From NCBI GenBank assembly GCA_009774255.1, contig VSNK01000182.1, forward strand, positions 1-12,029: a stretch of DNA of 12,029 nt, given 5' to 3'. Positions within the stretch are counted from its first letter, which is position 1, and each line of letters opens with the position of its first letter. The DNA comes from Faecalicatena sp. (GTDB lineage Bacteria; Bacillota; Clostridia; Lachnospirales; Lachnospiraceae). The notes beneath the pieces are model-generated. The model searched no databases and was not told where the DNA came from. It saw only the letters and a program-made list of their open reading frames with translations. A program made the position numbers and the translations under genes. This document shows positions 1-7,305 of the stretch, in pieces.

Positions 1-33
1 CCTTTAAATTATTTAAAAAGGCGATTTTAGATA

Positions 34-62
34 TTTACAATCTTTAAGATTGGGTATAAAAT
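34..62 (+). promoter_or_regulatory. Candidate sigma-A promoter of the chemotaxis receptor gene
   Basis: A TTTACA box at 34-39 is followed 17 nt later by TAAAAT at 57-62 (TATAAA at 55-60 is an alternative register with 15 nt). The start codon lies about 40 nt downstream. A perfect palindrome, AATCTTTAAGATT (39-51), sits in the spacer and could be an operator or chance in AT-rich DNA. A motility sigma-D promoter would be expected for some receptor genes, but I could not place its two boxes at the right spacing. Confidence 0.35.
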
Positions 63-102
63 AGAATGAAACTCTAAAAAATATACATAGGAGGGAGTAG
101 GT

Positions 103-1980
103 GTGTTTAAAAATTTAAAAGTGCGGAGCAAATTGCTTGTCGCATTCGGTATTTTAATCCTTTTTTACCTTATTGCCGTGATTGCCGCTTTGAGCGGATT
201 AGGCCGTGTGTTTGGCGGATTGGAGGATTTTTATAATATTCCGTTCCCAACGGTGCAGAGCGCACTGGAGGCTCAATCGCTCACCCGGAAGATCCAGCTG
301 GAGGTATACCGTGCTGTTTCTTCGGACGGTGATCAGTTTCAGTCCATCTCAAGCAATATTGAACAGGCAGCCTCTGAGCGTACTGTTGTAATGGATGAAC
401 TGAAAGAGAATTTTACGGCTGACGCGGCGCTGCTTCAGGCTGTTATAGATGCCAATGCGGCTACCAGTTCAGCCCGTGAAAAAGCGATGAACTATATAAG
501 GACAGGCAACACACAGGCCGCAATCAATACGATCAACAACGAATATCTGGAGGCTGCCAATAATTTTGAAACTGCTCTTGATCAGGTTATCGTGGCGGCC
601 AAAGCGCAGGCGGCAGAATATTATGATGAGGGAACGAGTACCAAACGTATCTGCACGATTATGTTATATGCCCTTGCCGCAGTCAGTGCTGTTTTGAGTG
701 TATTCCTGGTCCTTACCATTGTCAAAGGACTCACGCATCCTATTTTGGAGCTTGAGGAAGCCATCAAGGCGATGGCTCAGGGCGATATGAGCAGCGAGAT
801 TACATATAAGTCGAAGGATGAACTCGGTGAACTGGCGGATAACCTGCGTTTTGTACTGTCAACTCTGTCCAGCTACATCGGTCATATCTGTGAGAGACTG
901 GATTCTCTGGCAGCCGGTGACTTGGGTATTGAGATGGATATGGATTATCTGGGCGAGTTTGCGTCGATCAAGCAGTCCGGAACGAAGATCATCAATTCTC
1001 TGAATGATACTTTGGGGCAGCTTTATCAGGCGTCCGATCAGGTTGCGAACGGATCCGAACAGGTATCCAGCGGTGCGCAGGCTCTCAGCCAGGGCGCTAC
1101 GGAGCAGGCAAGTTCCGTACAGGAGCTGGCAGCTACTCTGAATGAACTGTCCGGGCAGGTCAATGATACGGCGGCGAATTCACGTGATGTGAATCAGCTC
1201 ATTTCCGATACCGCGCTGGAGATCAATAACAGTAATAAGAAGATGGAATCCATGGTTCGTGCCATGCATAACATCAATGAATGTTCCAGCGAGATTGAGA
1301 AAATCATTAAGACCATTGAAGATATCGCATTCCAGACCAATATTCTTGCGCTGAATGCCGCTGTTGAAGCAGCCCGCGCAGGAGAGGCCGGCAAGGGATT
1401 TGCCGTTGTCGCGGATGAAGTGCGGAATCTTGCTTCCAAGAGTCAGGAGGCGGCAAAGAATACTACAGCATTGATCAACAATTCGCTTAACGCCGTGTCC
1501 GAAGGAAGCCAGATCGCAACGGATACGCAGGAATCCCTGCTCAAGGTTGTTGAGAGCGCAGATAAGATCGCTGCGAACATGGCAAAGATTACGGAATCTG
1601 CCGATATGCAGGCAGAAGCTATTTCACAGGTCACAGAGGGTATCGACCAGATTTCTTCGGTTATCCAGACCAACTCTGCTACGGCGGAAGAAAGTGCCGC
1701 GGCCAGCGAAGAGTTGTTCAGTCAGTCCAGCCTGCTCAAGAGCCTGGTAGGACGTTTCCGGCTGAAGGATATGATGTCCTCGCCATCCTCAATAAGTGTG
1801 AGCTCGCCGGTATCAATGCCTGAATCGGAACCGATAGATATTTCCTATGACGTAGACTATGATGATTCCATAGGCTTCGACAGCACTCCCACTCCGGAGC
1901 CGTCGTACGGCAGCAAGCCTAAGCCGAGTGATGGGAGCAACTTTAGCAATGATGTGATTTATGACAGCGGGAAGTATTGA
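103..1980 (+). CDS. Methyl-accepting chemotaxis protein (transmembrane receptor)
   Basis: A chemoreceptor of 625 aa that binds or senses a signal outside the membrane and controls CheA/CheW kinase activity at its cytoplasmic tip. The layout is classical: a membrane helix at about residues 10-32, an extracytoplasmic helical sensor of the four-helix-bundle type at 35-180, a second membrane helix at 183-208, a HAMP domain at about 209-261, and a long coiled-coil signalling domain at about 310-555. The hairpin tip is unmistakable: EDIAFQTNILALNAAVEAAR near 405-425, then GKGFAVVADEVRNLA. The C-terminal 70 residues are a Ser/Pro- and Asp/Tyr-rich tail without the NWETF-type CheR tether. The start is GTG at 103 with GGAGGGAG (90-97) at good spacing. 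An intrinsic terminator follows, so it appears monocistronic. The ligand cannot be told from sequence. Confidence 0.96.
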   Translation: MFKNLKVRSKLLVAFGILILFYLIAVIAALSGLGRVFGGLEDFYNIPFPTVQSALEAQSLTRKIQLEVYRAVSSDGDQFQSISSNIEQAASERTVVMDELKENFTADAALLQAVIDANAATSSAREKAMNYIRTGNTQAAINTINNEYLEAANNFETALDQVIVAAKAQAAEYYDEGTSTKRICTIMLYALAAVSAVLSVFLVLTIVKGLTHPILELEEAIKAMAQGDMSSEITYKSKDELGELADNLRFVLSTLSSYIGHICERLDSLAAGDLGIEMDMDYLGEFASIKQSGTKIINSLNDTLGQLYQASDQVANGSEQVSSGAQALSQGATEQASSVQELAATLNELSGQVNDTAANSRDVNQLISDTALEINNSNKKMESMVRAMHNINECSSEIEKIIKTIEDIAFQTNILALNAAVEAARAGEAGKGFAVVADEVRNLASKSQEAAKNTTALINNSLNAVSEGSQIATDTQESLLKVVESADKIAANMAKITESADMQAEAISQVTEGIDQISSVIQTNSATAEESAAASEELFSQSSLLKSLVGRFRLKDMMSSPSSISVSSPVSMPESEPIDISYDVDYDDSIGFDSTPTPEPSYGSKPKPSDGSNFSNDVIYDSGKY

Positions 1981-2049
1981 GAAGAGTTAAAAAGGGAAAG
2001 CCAAAGAAACGGCTACCTCTCACAATAACATAACGTGTAACAAAGTAAC

Positions 2050-2088
2050 AGCCGTCAGCTACTGGGAATAGTTGGCGGCTATTTTTTT
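2050..2088 (+). terminator. Intrinsic terminator after the chemoreceptor gene
   Basis: AGCCGTCAGCTA (2050-2061) pairs with TAGTTGGCGGCT (2069-2080) over 12 positions, with two G-U pairs and a 7-nt loop. A run of seven T follows at 2082-2088. It lies 70 nt past the chemoreceptor stop and before the next gene, separating the two transcription units. Confidence 0.9.
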
Positions 2089-2114
2089 GTATGTAATAGC
2101 TTATCATTTATAGA

Positions 2115-2143
2115 TTGGAAATCCATGTTAGTTGTGCTAAGAT
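2115..2143 (+). promoter_or_regulatory. Candidate promoter of the glycosyltransferase/methyltransferase unit
   Basis: TTGGAA (2115-2120) and TAAGAT (2138-2143) are separated by exactly 17 nt, each matching 4 of 6 consensus bases. Placement just after the terminator and about 30 nt before the ribosome binding site at 2171 is sensible. If real, transcription would begin near 2150, which excludes the ATG at 2125 as the translation start. Confidence 0.35.
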
Positions 2144-2181
2144 ATTGGTGGGGGAGAATTGTGTTTGCATGGAGGATAAGA

Positions 2182-4332
2182 ATGGATAACAGTGAATTTA
2201 GCAGGCAGCTCCAAAATTACCAGGGGATATCGGCGATTTTAAAGAATAACACCTATGAGGAGATTGTTTCTCTTGTATCAGAATTGACGACCGTCCCGCC
2301 GGAAAGCCTGGTGCAATGGCCGATGGGCGGATATTTAAAAGATAGCAGAGGCAGTGCATACCGTTTTGTACTGGAAGATCTGCTTCGGAATGTGGACTAT
2401 TATGACTGGCTCTATGAAGGGCTTGCGGACGATATTTCAAAAAATGTATTTACAAGCTTAATGCAGTATCGGCTGATTCCCGGCGTACAGTTCTTGAAGA
2501 AAGCATATGACGGCATAAATCATCCGTATTTTGATCCGGCGATCGTATCCTGTGATGAAAATGAAGTTTTTGTGGACTGCGGCGGTTTTGTCGGAGATAC
2601 TACTGTGGATTTTATCCGCCAGTATGACACCTATAAGAAAATCTATGTGTATGAGCCTTCCGGCGATCATATGGAACTCTGCAGGAAGAATCTGGAGAAT
2701 TTTGAAAATGTAAGCTTCAAACTGTGCTGCGTGGGGGAGAAGCGTTCCAAAACGGGCGGTAAATCCTCTGCCAGTTTGGAAAATCCGGTTCCGGGGCCGG
2801 GAGAAGTTGAAATCGTTCCGCTGGATGAGGATATCACGGAGAAGATCACATTTATAAAGATGGATATGGGAGGCTCGGAAATCCCGGCCATACTTGGCGC
2901 GAAGAATCATATTCGAAATGACAGCCCCAAGCTTGCGTTCTGTACGCATCATCTGATCAGTGATCTGTGGGCGATACCAAAACTGATCGATGCAATCAAT
3001 CCGGATTACCAGTTCTATGTCCGCCATTATTCCGAGACTGAGAACAGGGAGACTGTCTTGTACGCGATTCCATCCTGCTGGAAGAAGAAAGCGCCAAGCG
3101 TATGCGGTTGGCGGAATGGGGAAGAGATGATTGTGGATGGTGCGCGGAATGGAGACGAGGATGAGGCGTGGAATGAAGGCCAGGATGGTGCGGTTGGCGT
3201 GCGGAATGGGGACATGGATGGTGCGGTTCGCGCACGGAAAAAAATCGTGGCAATGGCTCCTTATGAGCGTGCCTGGTCCAATGTCGAGCTGATCAAAGAC
3301 TGTGGTCTGATTCCTTATATTTTGTATAAAAATTACGGCTATGATGTGTCCATGGTCGGTGCGCCCGGAGGTCCTTATCCTTACTATGAACAATATATTA
3401 AGGGCGTAAAAATGGAATTTCTACCTGGTGGTGAAGTCTCTGAAAAAGTCCAGTATATCACCGACCATGCGAAGGAAATTGACGGCCTGCTGCTGCGCGG
3501 CTGTTATCCTACGAATTTTCCGGTTGCCGAGGTATATAAGCAGATGAATCCCGCCGGAAGAATCTATGTTGGCCTGGATGGCAACAGCTACTGGATGGAT
3601 CGGATCAAATGGGATGACCCTGATTTTATAAAATTTATGGATTGCTGCGATGTAATCGCGACTTCAAGCAGCGCTTTGCAGATCTATTTAAACGAAAAAT
3701 GGCCATGGAAGATCGAACATATTCCGAATGGATGGTACGATTTTTCACATCAGCAAAAGGAGCCTGTCTTTGAAAGTAAGAAAAACAGAATCCTTACTGT
3801 GGGAAGGCTTGGAACGGTACAAAAAGCAACGGAAGTACTGCTGGAGGCATTTGCTGAAATTGCCGGAATGGTTCCAGACTGGGAACTCCGTCTGATCGGG
3901 AGTTTGGAGGAATCGTTTGAAGCATATATCAAAGATTATTTTGAACGTTTTCCGGAACTCTCGGAACGAGTGCGGTTTATGGGGAGCATCGCGGACAGGG
4001 AAAAGCTTTTTCTCGAATATCAGGAGGCCAAAATTTTTGCCCTGCCTTCTGTTCTGGAGGGCGGTACTCCGAATGTGATCGCGGAAGCCCTGCATGCCGG
4101 ATGTGTAACTGCGGTAACAAAATTTGACGCTTATGAGGAGGCGACGGATTCTGACCGCTGCGGATTGTCCGTTGAAAAAGGGGACGCGCACAGATTTGCC
4201 GAAATCTTGTACAGGCTTTGTACGGATCAAAATCTGAAACATCTTTCGGAACATGCTTATCTATACAGCAGGAGACATTTTGACATGGAACATATTACGG
4301 CCAAGGTGAATGAGATGCTCTGGGCTGGTTAG
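2182..4332 (+). CDS. FkbM-type methyltransferase fused to a GT4-like glycosyltransferase
   Basis: A two-enzyme fusion of 716 aa, probably cytoplasmic, that would both glycosylate and O-methylate a glycan. Residues 129-141 (VFVDCGGFVGDTT) are the SAM-binding motif I of an FkbM methyltransferase, followed by YEPS (157-160) and KMDMGG (226-231, equivalent to the usual KxDxEG). Residues 311-354 are a repetitive linker. From about 355 onward is a GT-B glycosyltransferase: the GT4 C-terminal half has RILTVGRLG (536-544), RFMGSI (598-603) and PSVLEGGTPNVIAEAL (622-637), whose acidic pair is one residue wider than the usual E-x7-E. The start is ATG 2182, with GGAGGATA at 2171-2178. The in-frame ATG at 2125 has no ribosome site. 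It is followed 19 nt later by a second methyltransferase, likely cotranscribed. Acceptor and sugar are unknown; flagellin or surface-glycan modification is an inference from context. Confidence 0.85.
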   Translation: MDNSEFSRQLQNYQGISAILKNNTYEEIVSLVSELTTVPPESLVQWPMGGYLKDSRGSAYRFVLEDLLRNVDYYDWLYEGLADDISKNVFTSLMQYRLIPGVQFLKKAYDGINHPYFDPAIVSCDENEVFVDCGGFVGDTTVDFIRQYDTYKKIYVYEPSGDHMELCRKNLENFENVSFKLCCVGEKRSKTGGKSSASLENPVPGPGEVEIVPLDEDITEKITFIKMDMGGSEIPAILGAKNHIRNDSPKLAFCTHHLISDLWAIPKLIDAINPDYQFYVRHYSETENRETVLYAIPSCWKKKAPSVCGWRNGEEMIVDGARNGDEDEAWNEGQDGAVGVRNGDMDGAVRARKKIVAMAPYERAWSNVELIKDCGLIPYILYKNYGYDVSMVGAPGGPYPYYEQYIKGVKMEFLPGGEVSEKVQYITDHAKEIDGLLLRGCYPTNFPVAEVYKQMNPAGRIYVGLDGNSYWMDRIKWDDPDFIKFMDCCDVIATSSSALQIYLNEKWPWKIEHIPNGWYDFSHQQKEPVFESKKNRILTVGRLGTVQKATEVLLEAFAEIAGMVPDWELRLIGSLEESFEAYIKDYFERFPELSERVRFMGSIADREKLFLEYQEAKIFALPSVLEGGTPNVIAEALHAGCVTAVTKFDAYEEATDSDRCGLSVEKGDAHRFAEILYRLCTDQNLKHLSEHAYLYSRRHFDMEHITAKVNEMLWAG
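3111..3240 (+). repeat. In-frame 33-bp minisatellite at the methyltransferase/glycosyltransferase junction
   Basis: Four units begin with CGGAAT or TGGAAT at 3112, 3145, 3169 and 3202, and a fifth partial start (CGGAAA) is at 3235. Spacings are 33, 24, 33 and 33 nt, all multiples of three. The encoded units read RNGEEMIVDGA, RNGDEDEA, WNEGQDGAVGV and RNGDMDGAVRA. The array lies exactly between the two enzymatic domains, so length change would alter only the linker. Confidence 0.85.
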
Positions 4333-4351
4333 AAACTTTTGGAGGAATCAT

Positions 4352-5338
4352 ATGAAAACAGTTACTTGTGAAGACGGCAATTTTGTATTTATTGATGATA
4401 ACAGGCGGAAAGTACTGCTGGATATCAGCCATTTTATGCTGAACAGATCCAGGTATCCGATGCAATATCTCTCTGATGAAGGCGACGATATCCCCGGACT
4501 GATACTCCAATTGAAAGAGCGGCATCTTGAGATCAACGCAGACGGAGCAGATGAGGTCTTTCCATATTTTCTGCTGGATATTATTGTGACTTCTCATCTC
4601 ATCCGCACCTCCGTGCCGCTCAAGGTTCTGGAAATCGGTGCCGTAAACGGTACTTTAAGCTATCATCTGGCAACCTTAATGGGAAAACTGAACCCGGAAT
4701 CTCTGCTTTGCTGCGTCAGCAGTGAGATTGGAAACAGCAGCGGGAACCATTGGCTTGACAGGGTGTCCATGGTAGAAGAGCCTCCCAATTTATCTCTTCT
4801 TGTATCAGACTATGAAGCCACACAGTTGGAAACGAATCATTTTGACATCGTGGTGCTGAATGGAACGGTACCAATCGACAAGCCCTGTGAAACGATCCGG
4901 GAAGCGCAGCGCCTGGTAAAGAAAAACGGAGTGCTGCTGTGCCATGTAAAGGACGCGCCTTTTCTGGAAAGCTGCTTTAAGCTGGTCTTTCCCGAACGCC
5001 AGGAGTTTGAGATTTCGCCTCAGGAAATGATTCTTGCCGCTGAGAATCCGGAAGTCTCCTGGGGTCAGGAAGAAATGCCTGTACTGGAAGATGAGGTATC
5101 AGGTCTTCTTCATGAACTGCGGCAAACCGTAAAGCCTGGATGCCGTCCCGGGGAAATCAGACCTTTGATACGAAGAATCGATGAATGTGCGGATGTGGCA
5201 GTAAAATGTCTTGATATAGACAGGAAGGTGGAATTACTGCAGTTGAAGGAAATAGTGCTTGATTATATGCTGAACATAGGTAGAGAATTTGAGGAATACT
5301 ATCGGAATGAGTTGAGAAATACTATCAGAATGAGTTGA
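4352..5338 (+). CDS. Class I SAM-dependent methyltransferase, substrate unknown
   Basis: A 328-aa protein with a Rossmann-type methyltransferase core in the middle. VLEIGAVNG (92-100) is motif I, the acidic/hydrophobic FDIVVLNG (164-171) is the motif-IV-like strand, and RLVKKNGVLLCHV (187-199) matches the helix and strand after it. The N-terminal 85 and C-terminal 120 residues are not recognised; the C-terminus is helical and charged. The start ATG 4352 has GGAGG at 4341-4345. An in-frame ATG at 4310 overlaps the preceding gene and has no ribosome site. It lies 19 nt after the glycosyltransferase fusion, so the two likely form an operon acting on one glycan or protein acceptor. The last eight residues are created by a 23-bp duplication that changes frame. 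Confidence 0.75.
   Translation: MKTVTCEDGNFVFIDDNRRKVLLDISHFMLNRSRYPMQYLSDEGDDIPGLILQLKERHLEINADGADEVFPYFLLDIIVTSHLIRTSVPLKVLEIGAVNGTLSYHLATLMGKLNPESLLCCVSSEIGNSSGNHWLDRVSMVEEPPNLSLLVSDYEATQLETNHFDIVVLNGTVPIDKPCETIREAQRLVKKNGVLLCHVKDAPFLESCFKLVFPERQEFEISPQEMILAAENPEVSWGQEEMPVLEDEVSGLLHELRQTVKPGCRPGEIRPLIRRIDECADVAVKCLDIDRKVELLQLKEIVLDYMLNIGREFEEYYRNELRNTIRMS
5291..5336 (+). repeat. Tandem 23-bp duplication at the 3' end of the methyltransferase gene
   Basis: Unit one spans 5291-5313 and unit two 5314-5336, differing at two positions (GAGGAATACTATCGG... against GAGAAATACTATCAG...). A third partial start, GAGGAAT, follows at 5337. Since 23 is not a multiple of three, the second copy is read in another frame and supplies the present stop codon. 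Confidence 0.88.
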
Positions 5339-5418
5339 GGAATCATATTGAAATATCATGATGAAGGGAAAGATATTATGGGCTTTTACAGATAGGTCAA
5401 AGGGGGATAGCAGCAATC

Positions 5419-6999
5419 ATGGGAATTTTTGTTAATCCGAATAATAGCGCCTTTCAAGCCGCATTGAATTCGGAGATTTATGTTGATAAGACAAGATTGT
5501 TAAGTTATACAAACAAGGTGCTGGGGACAAAGGAAGGTTTCATCTGCAACAGCCGTCCGCGCCGTTTTGGGAAATCGACCACGGCAGATATGCTTGCGGC
5601 CTATTACAGCCGCGGATGTGATTCAGAAAAAATGTTCGAAGCTCTGGAGATCGGCCAGGAGCCTGATTTTCGTACTCATCTCAACCATTATGAAGTCATC
5701 CGCATTGATATGCAATGGTGCCGCACAAGCGCCAGGACCGCTGCCGCAACGATTTCTTATATAGAAAAAAATATTATCGGCGAATTGCATGAAGTGTTCC
5801 AGGAGGTGCGTTTGCCAGACTCCCTTCCGGATGCCCTTGCCACCGTCAACAAGGTAACCGGGCAAAAGTTCATCATTATTGTTGATGAGTGGGACTGCCT
5901 GATTCGTGATGAGGCTAAAAATGCTGAGATACAGGAAGAGTATGTTACTCTGCTGCGCGGCTTGTTCAAAGGTTCTACTCCCACTGAATTTATTCATCTT
6001 GCTTATCTGACCGGAATCCTTCCGATCAAAAAAATAAAGACTCAGTCGGCGCTGAACAACTTTGACGAATTTACAATGCTGGATGCAGGCATCCTTTCCC
6101 CCTATGTCGGTTTTACTGAAGAAGAAGTAAAAGCATTGTGCGATCAATTCGGCAAGGATTTTAAGGAAGTCAAACGCTGGTATGACGGTTATCTTCTTCA
6201 AAAAGAACATATCTATAACCCCAAAGCTGTCGTAAGTGTCATGATACGCGGCAGTTTTAAAAGCTACTGGTCCATGACCGGCACTTATGAGTCTATCCTC
6301 CCATTAATCGGCATGGATTTTGACGGACTAAAAACCGACATCATAAAAATGCTTTCCGGAGATTCCGTGAAGGTTGAGGTGAGCTCTTTTCAGAATGATA
6401 TGGTTACCTTTCAGGATAAGGATGATGTGCTGACTCTGCTGATCCATCTTGGTTACCTGGCTTATAATGAGATCCTTCAGACAGCTTTTATCCCAAATGA
6501 AGAGATCCGCAGTGAATTTGTCAAAGCTACAAAAAGGAAGAAATGGGACGAGCTGACTGAATTGCATATAAAATCCGAGGAACTGCTCCACGCAACATTG
6601 GATATGGGCGCAGAGGCCGTTGCAGAGCTTGTAGAGGAATTCCATATGAATTATACATCTGCCCTGCAATACAACAATGAAAATTCTCTTAGCAGTGTGT
6701 TAAGCATTGCATATCTGAGCGCCATGCAGTATTACTTCAAGCCCATCCGGGAAATGCAGACGGGAAGAGGATTCGCAGATCTGGTATTTCTCCCCAAAAA
6801 GGAATATCCGGAATTGCCTGCTCTTCTGTTGGAGTTGAAGTGGGACAAATCTGCGGAGTCAGCTATCAGGCAGGCTAAGGAACGGAAGTATGTAAAAGCA
6901 TTGGAACATTATGCGGGGGAGATTCTGCTTATTGGGATCAATTATTCAAAAAAGGAAAAGCAACATCAGTGTATTATTGAAAAACATGTGAAATTATAG
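5419..6999 (+). CDS. AAA-ATPase-like protein with C-terminal PD-(D/E)XK nuclease fold (copy 1)
   Basis: A 526-aa member of the AAA-ATPase-like (PF09820-type) family with a C-terminal PD-(D/E)XK domain (PF08011-type). The family is abundant in gut Firmicutes and Bacteroidetes and has no firm function. Seen in the sequence: YVDKT (21-25), the family's P-loop variant RPRRFGKS (46-53), Walker B FIIIVDEWD (151-159), an LTGI sensor-like strand (197-200), RWYDGY (253-258) with YNP (266-268), and a nuclease core with D454, the E472-x-K474 pair in LLELKWD, and a downstream AIRQAKERKY helix. All expected catalytic residues are present, so it should be able to bind ATP and possibly cut nucleic acid. AGGGGG at 5401-5406 is a weak, distant (12 nt) ribosome site for ATG 5419. 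A diverged relative follows immediately. Confidence 0.88.
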   Translation: MGIFVNPNNSAFQAALNSEIYVDKTRLLSYTNKVLGTKEGFICNSRPRRFGKSTTADMLAAYYSRGCDSEKMFEALEIGQEPDFRTHLNHYEVIRIDMQWCRTSARTAAATISYIEKNIIGELHEVFQEVRLPDSLPDALATVNKVTGQKFIIIVDEWDCLIRDEAKNAEIQEEYVTLLRGLFKGSTPTEFIHLAYLTGILPIKKIKTQSALNNFDEFTMLDAGILSPYVGFTEEEVKALCDQFGKDFKEVKRWYDGYLLQKEHIYNPKAVVSVMIRGSFKSYWSMTGTYESILPLIGMDFDGLKTDIIKMLSGDSVKVEVSSFQNDMVTFQDKDDVLTLLIHLGYLAYNEILQTAFIPNEEIRSEFVKATKRKKWDELTELHIKSEELLHATLDMGAEAVAELVEEFHMNYTSALQYNNENSLSSVLSIAYLSAMQYYFKPIREMQTGRGFADLVFLPKKEYPELPALLLELKWDKSAESAIRQAKERKYVKALEHYAGEILLIGINYSKKEKQHQCIIEKHVKL

Positions 7000-7005
7000 A
7001 GGTGA

Positions 7006-7024
7006 CAATGTCATTAACTTAAGG
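7006..7024 (+). repeat. Solo copy of the MITE-like terminal repeat
   Basis: CAATGTCATTAACTTAAGG occurs here, seven bases after the stop codon of the first AAA-ATPase gene. It is identical in inverted orientation to 7160-7178. It may be the left end of a longer (173 bp) version of the element or a leftover from an earlier insertion or excision. Confidence 0.8.
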
Positions 7025-7065
7025 CTTTGCCATCCGTAAGATCTTTTTTCTGTTACAGTTCACAG

Positions 7066-7179
7066 CCAATGTCATTAACTTAAGCTGCTACCATGCATAT
7101 TTTACAACCAAAATATACGAAAATATGCGGTTTGTCAGGCTCATTTTATTACAGCAATTCCTTAAGTTAATGACATTGG
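7066..7179. mobile_element. Short MITE-like element with 19-bp perfect terminal inverted repeats
   Basis: CCAATGTCATTAACTTAAG (7066-7084) is perfectly inverted at 7161-7179, enclosing 76 bp of AT-rich, non-coding sequence. TTCACAGCC is present at 7059-7067 and again at 7180-7188, so the element is bounded by 7-9 bp direct repeats as expected of a target-site duplication; the two C bases can be assigned to either repeat. No transposase is present, so mobilisation would be in trans. I do not recognise the parent insertion-sequence family. It splits an older palindromic intergenic repeat. Confidence 0.75.
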
Positions 7180-7191
7180 TTCACAGCCTAA

Positions 7192-7209
7192 CCGGCCGCG
7201 AACTGCAAC
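7192..7209. repeat. Dispersed GAACTG(T/C)AAC palindromic repeat, left copy
   Basis: CCGGCCGCGAACTGCAAC is the inverted counterpart, with one mismatch, of GTTACAGTTCGCGGCCGG at 9218-9235. A more diverged inverted counterpart, GTTACAGTTCACAGCC, lies just left of the MITE-like element (7052-7067). The two outer copies bracket the second AAA-ATPase gene. Confidence 0.75.
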
Positions 7210-7271
7210 ATTTTTCTGACACTGGTTTAAATGCAGATCAGAAATGAACTGTGAAATAGAGTGTGATAGGG

Positions 7272-7277
7272 TATACT
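7272..7277 (+). promoter_or_regulatory. Candidate -10 box of the second AAA-ATPase gene
   Basis: TATACT matches five of six bases of the sigma-A -10 consensus and lies about 30 nt before the start codon. No good -35 hexamer is visible 16-18 nt upstream, so the site is tentative. GGAGG (7297-7301) is the ribosome binding site and fits ATG 7309 (7 nt) better than ATG 7306 (4 nt). Confidence 0.35.
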
Positions 7278-7305
7278 ATGAAAAATAGCACTATTTGGAG
7301 GTAGG

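Larger units (their letters stand above)
7000..7305. other. Repeat-filled intergenic region between the two AAA-ATPase genes
   Basis: I see no gene here. From left to right it holds the solo terminal repeat (7006-7024), half of a palindromic repeat (7052-7067), the MITE-like element (7066-7179), the other half of the palindrome (7192-7209), and a likely promoter with the ribosome site of the next gene (7272-7301). No convincing hairpin-plus-T-run terminator follows the first ATPase gene; TCTTTTTTC at 7041-7049 lacks a strong stem. Confidence 0.7.

Noticed and set aside
1..30. Sigma-D motility promoter before the chemoreceptor
   Set aside because: TAAA at 5-8 and GGCGATTT at 20-27 are separated by 11, not about 15 bases, and the second box is a poor match.
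2125..2181. Upstream ATG as start of the FkbM-GT4 gene
   Set aside because: It has no ribosome site and overlaps the candidate promoter; ATG 2182 has GGAGGATA at ideal spacing.
2458..3393. Long (311 aa) minus-strand open frame
   Set aside because: It lies opposite the well-supported FkbM-GT4 gene, has no recognisable domain, and part of it is just the complement of the linker repeats.
3745..4254. 169-aa minus-strand open frame
   Set aside because: It is a shadow of the GT4 domain, whose motifs are clear on the plus strand.
4310..4351. Upstream ATG as start of the small methyltransferase
   Set aside because: It lies inside the preceding gene without a ribosome site; ATG 4352 follows GGAGG by six bases.
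5623..6210. 195-aa minus-strand open frame
   Set aside because: It is antisense to the first AAA-ATPase gene across its Walker B region; no family resemblance.
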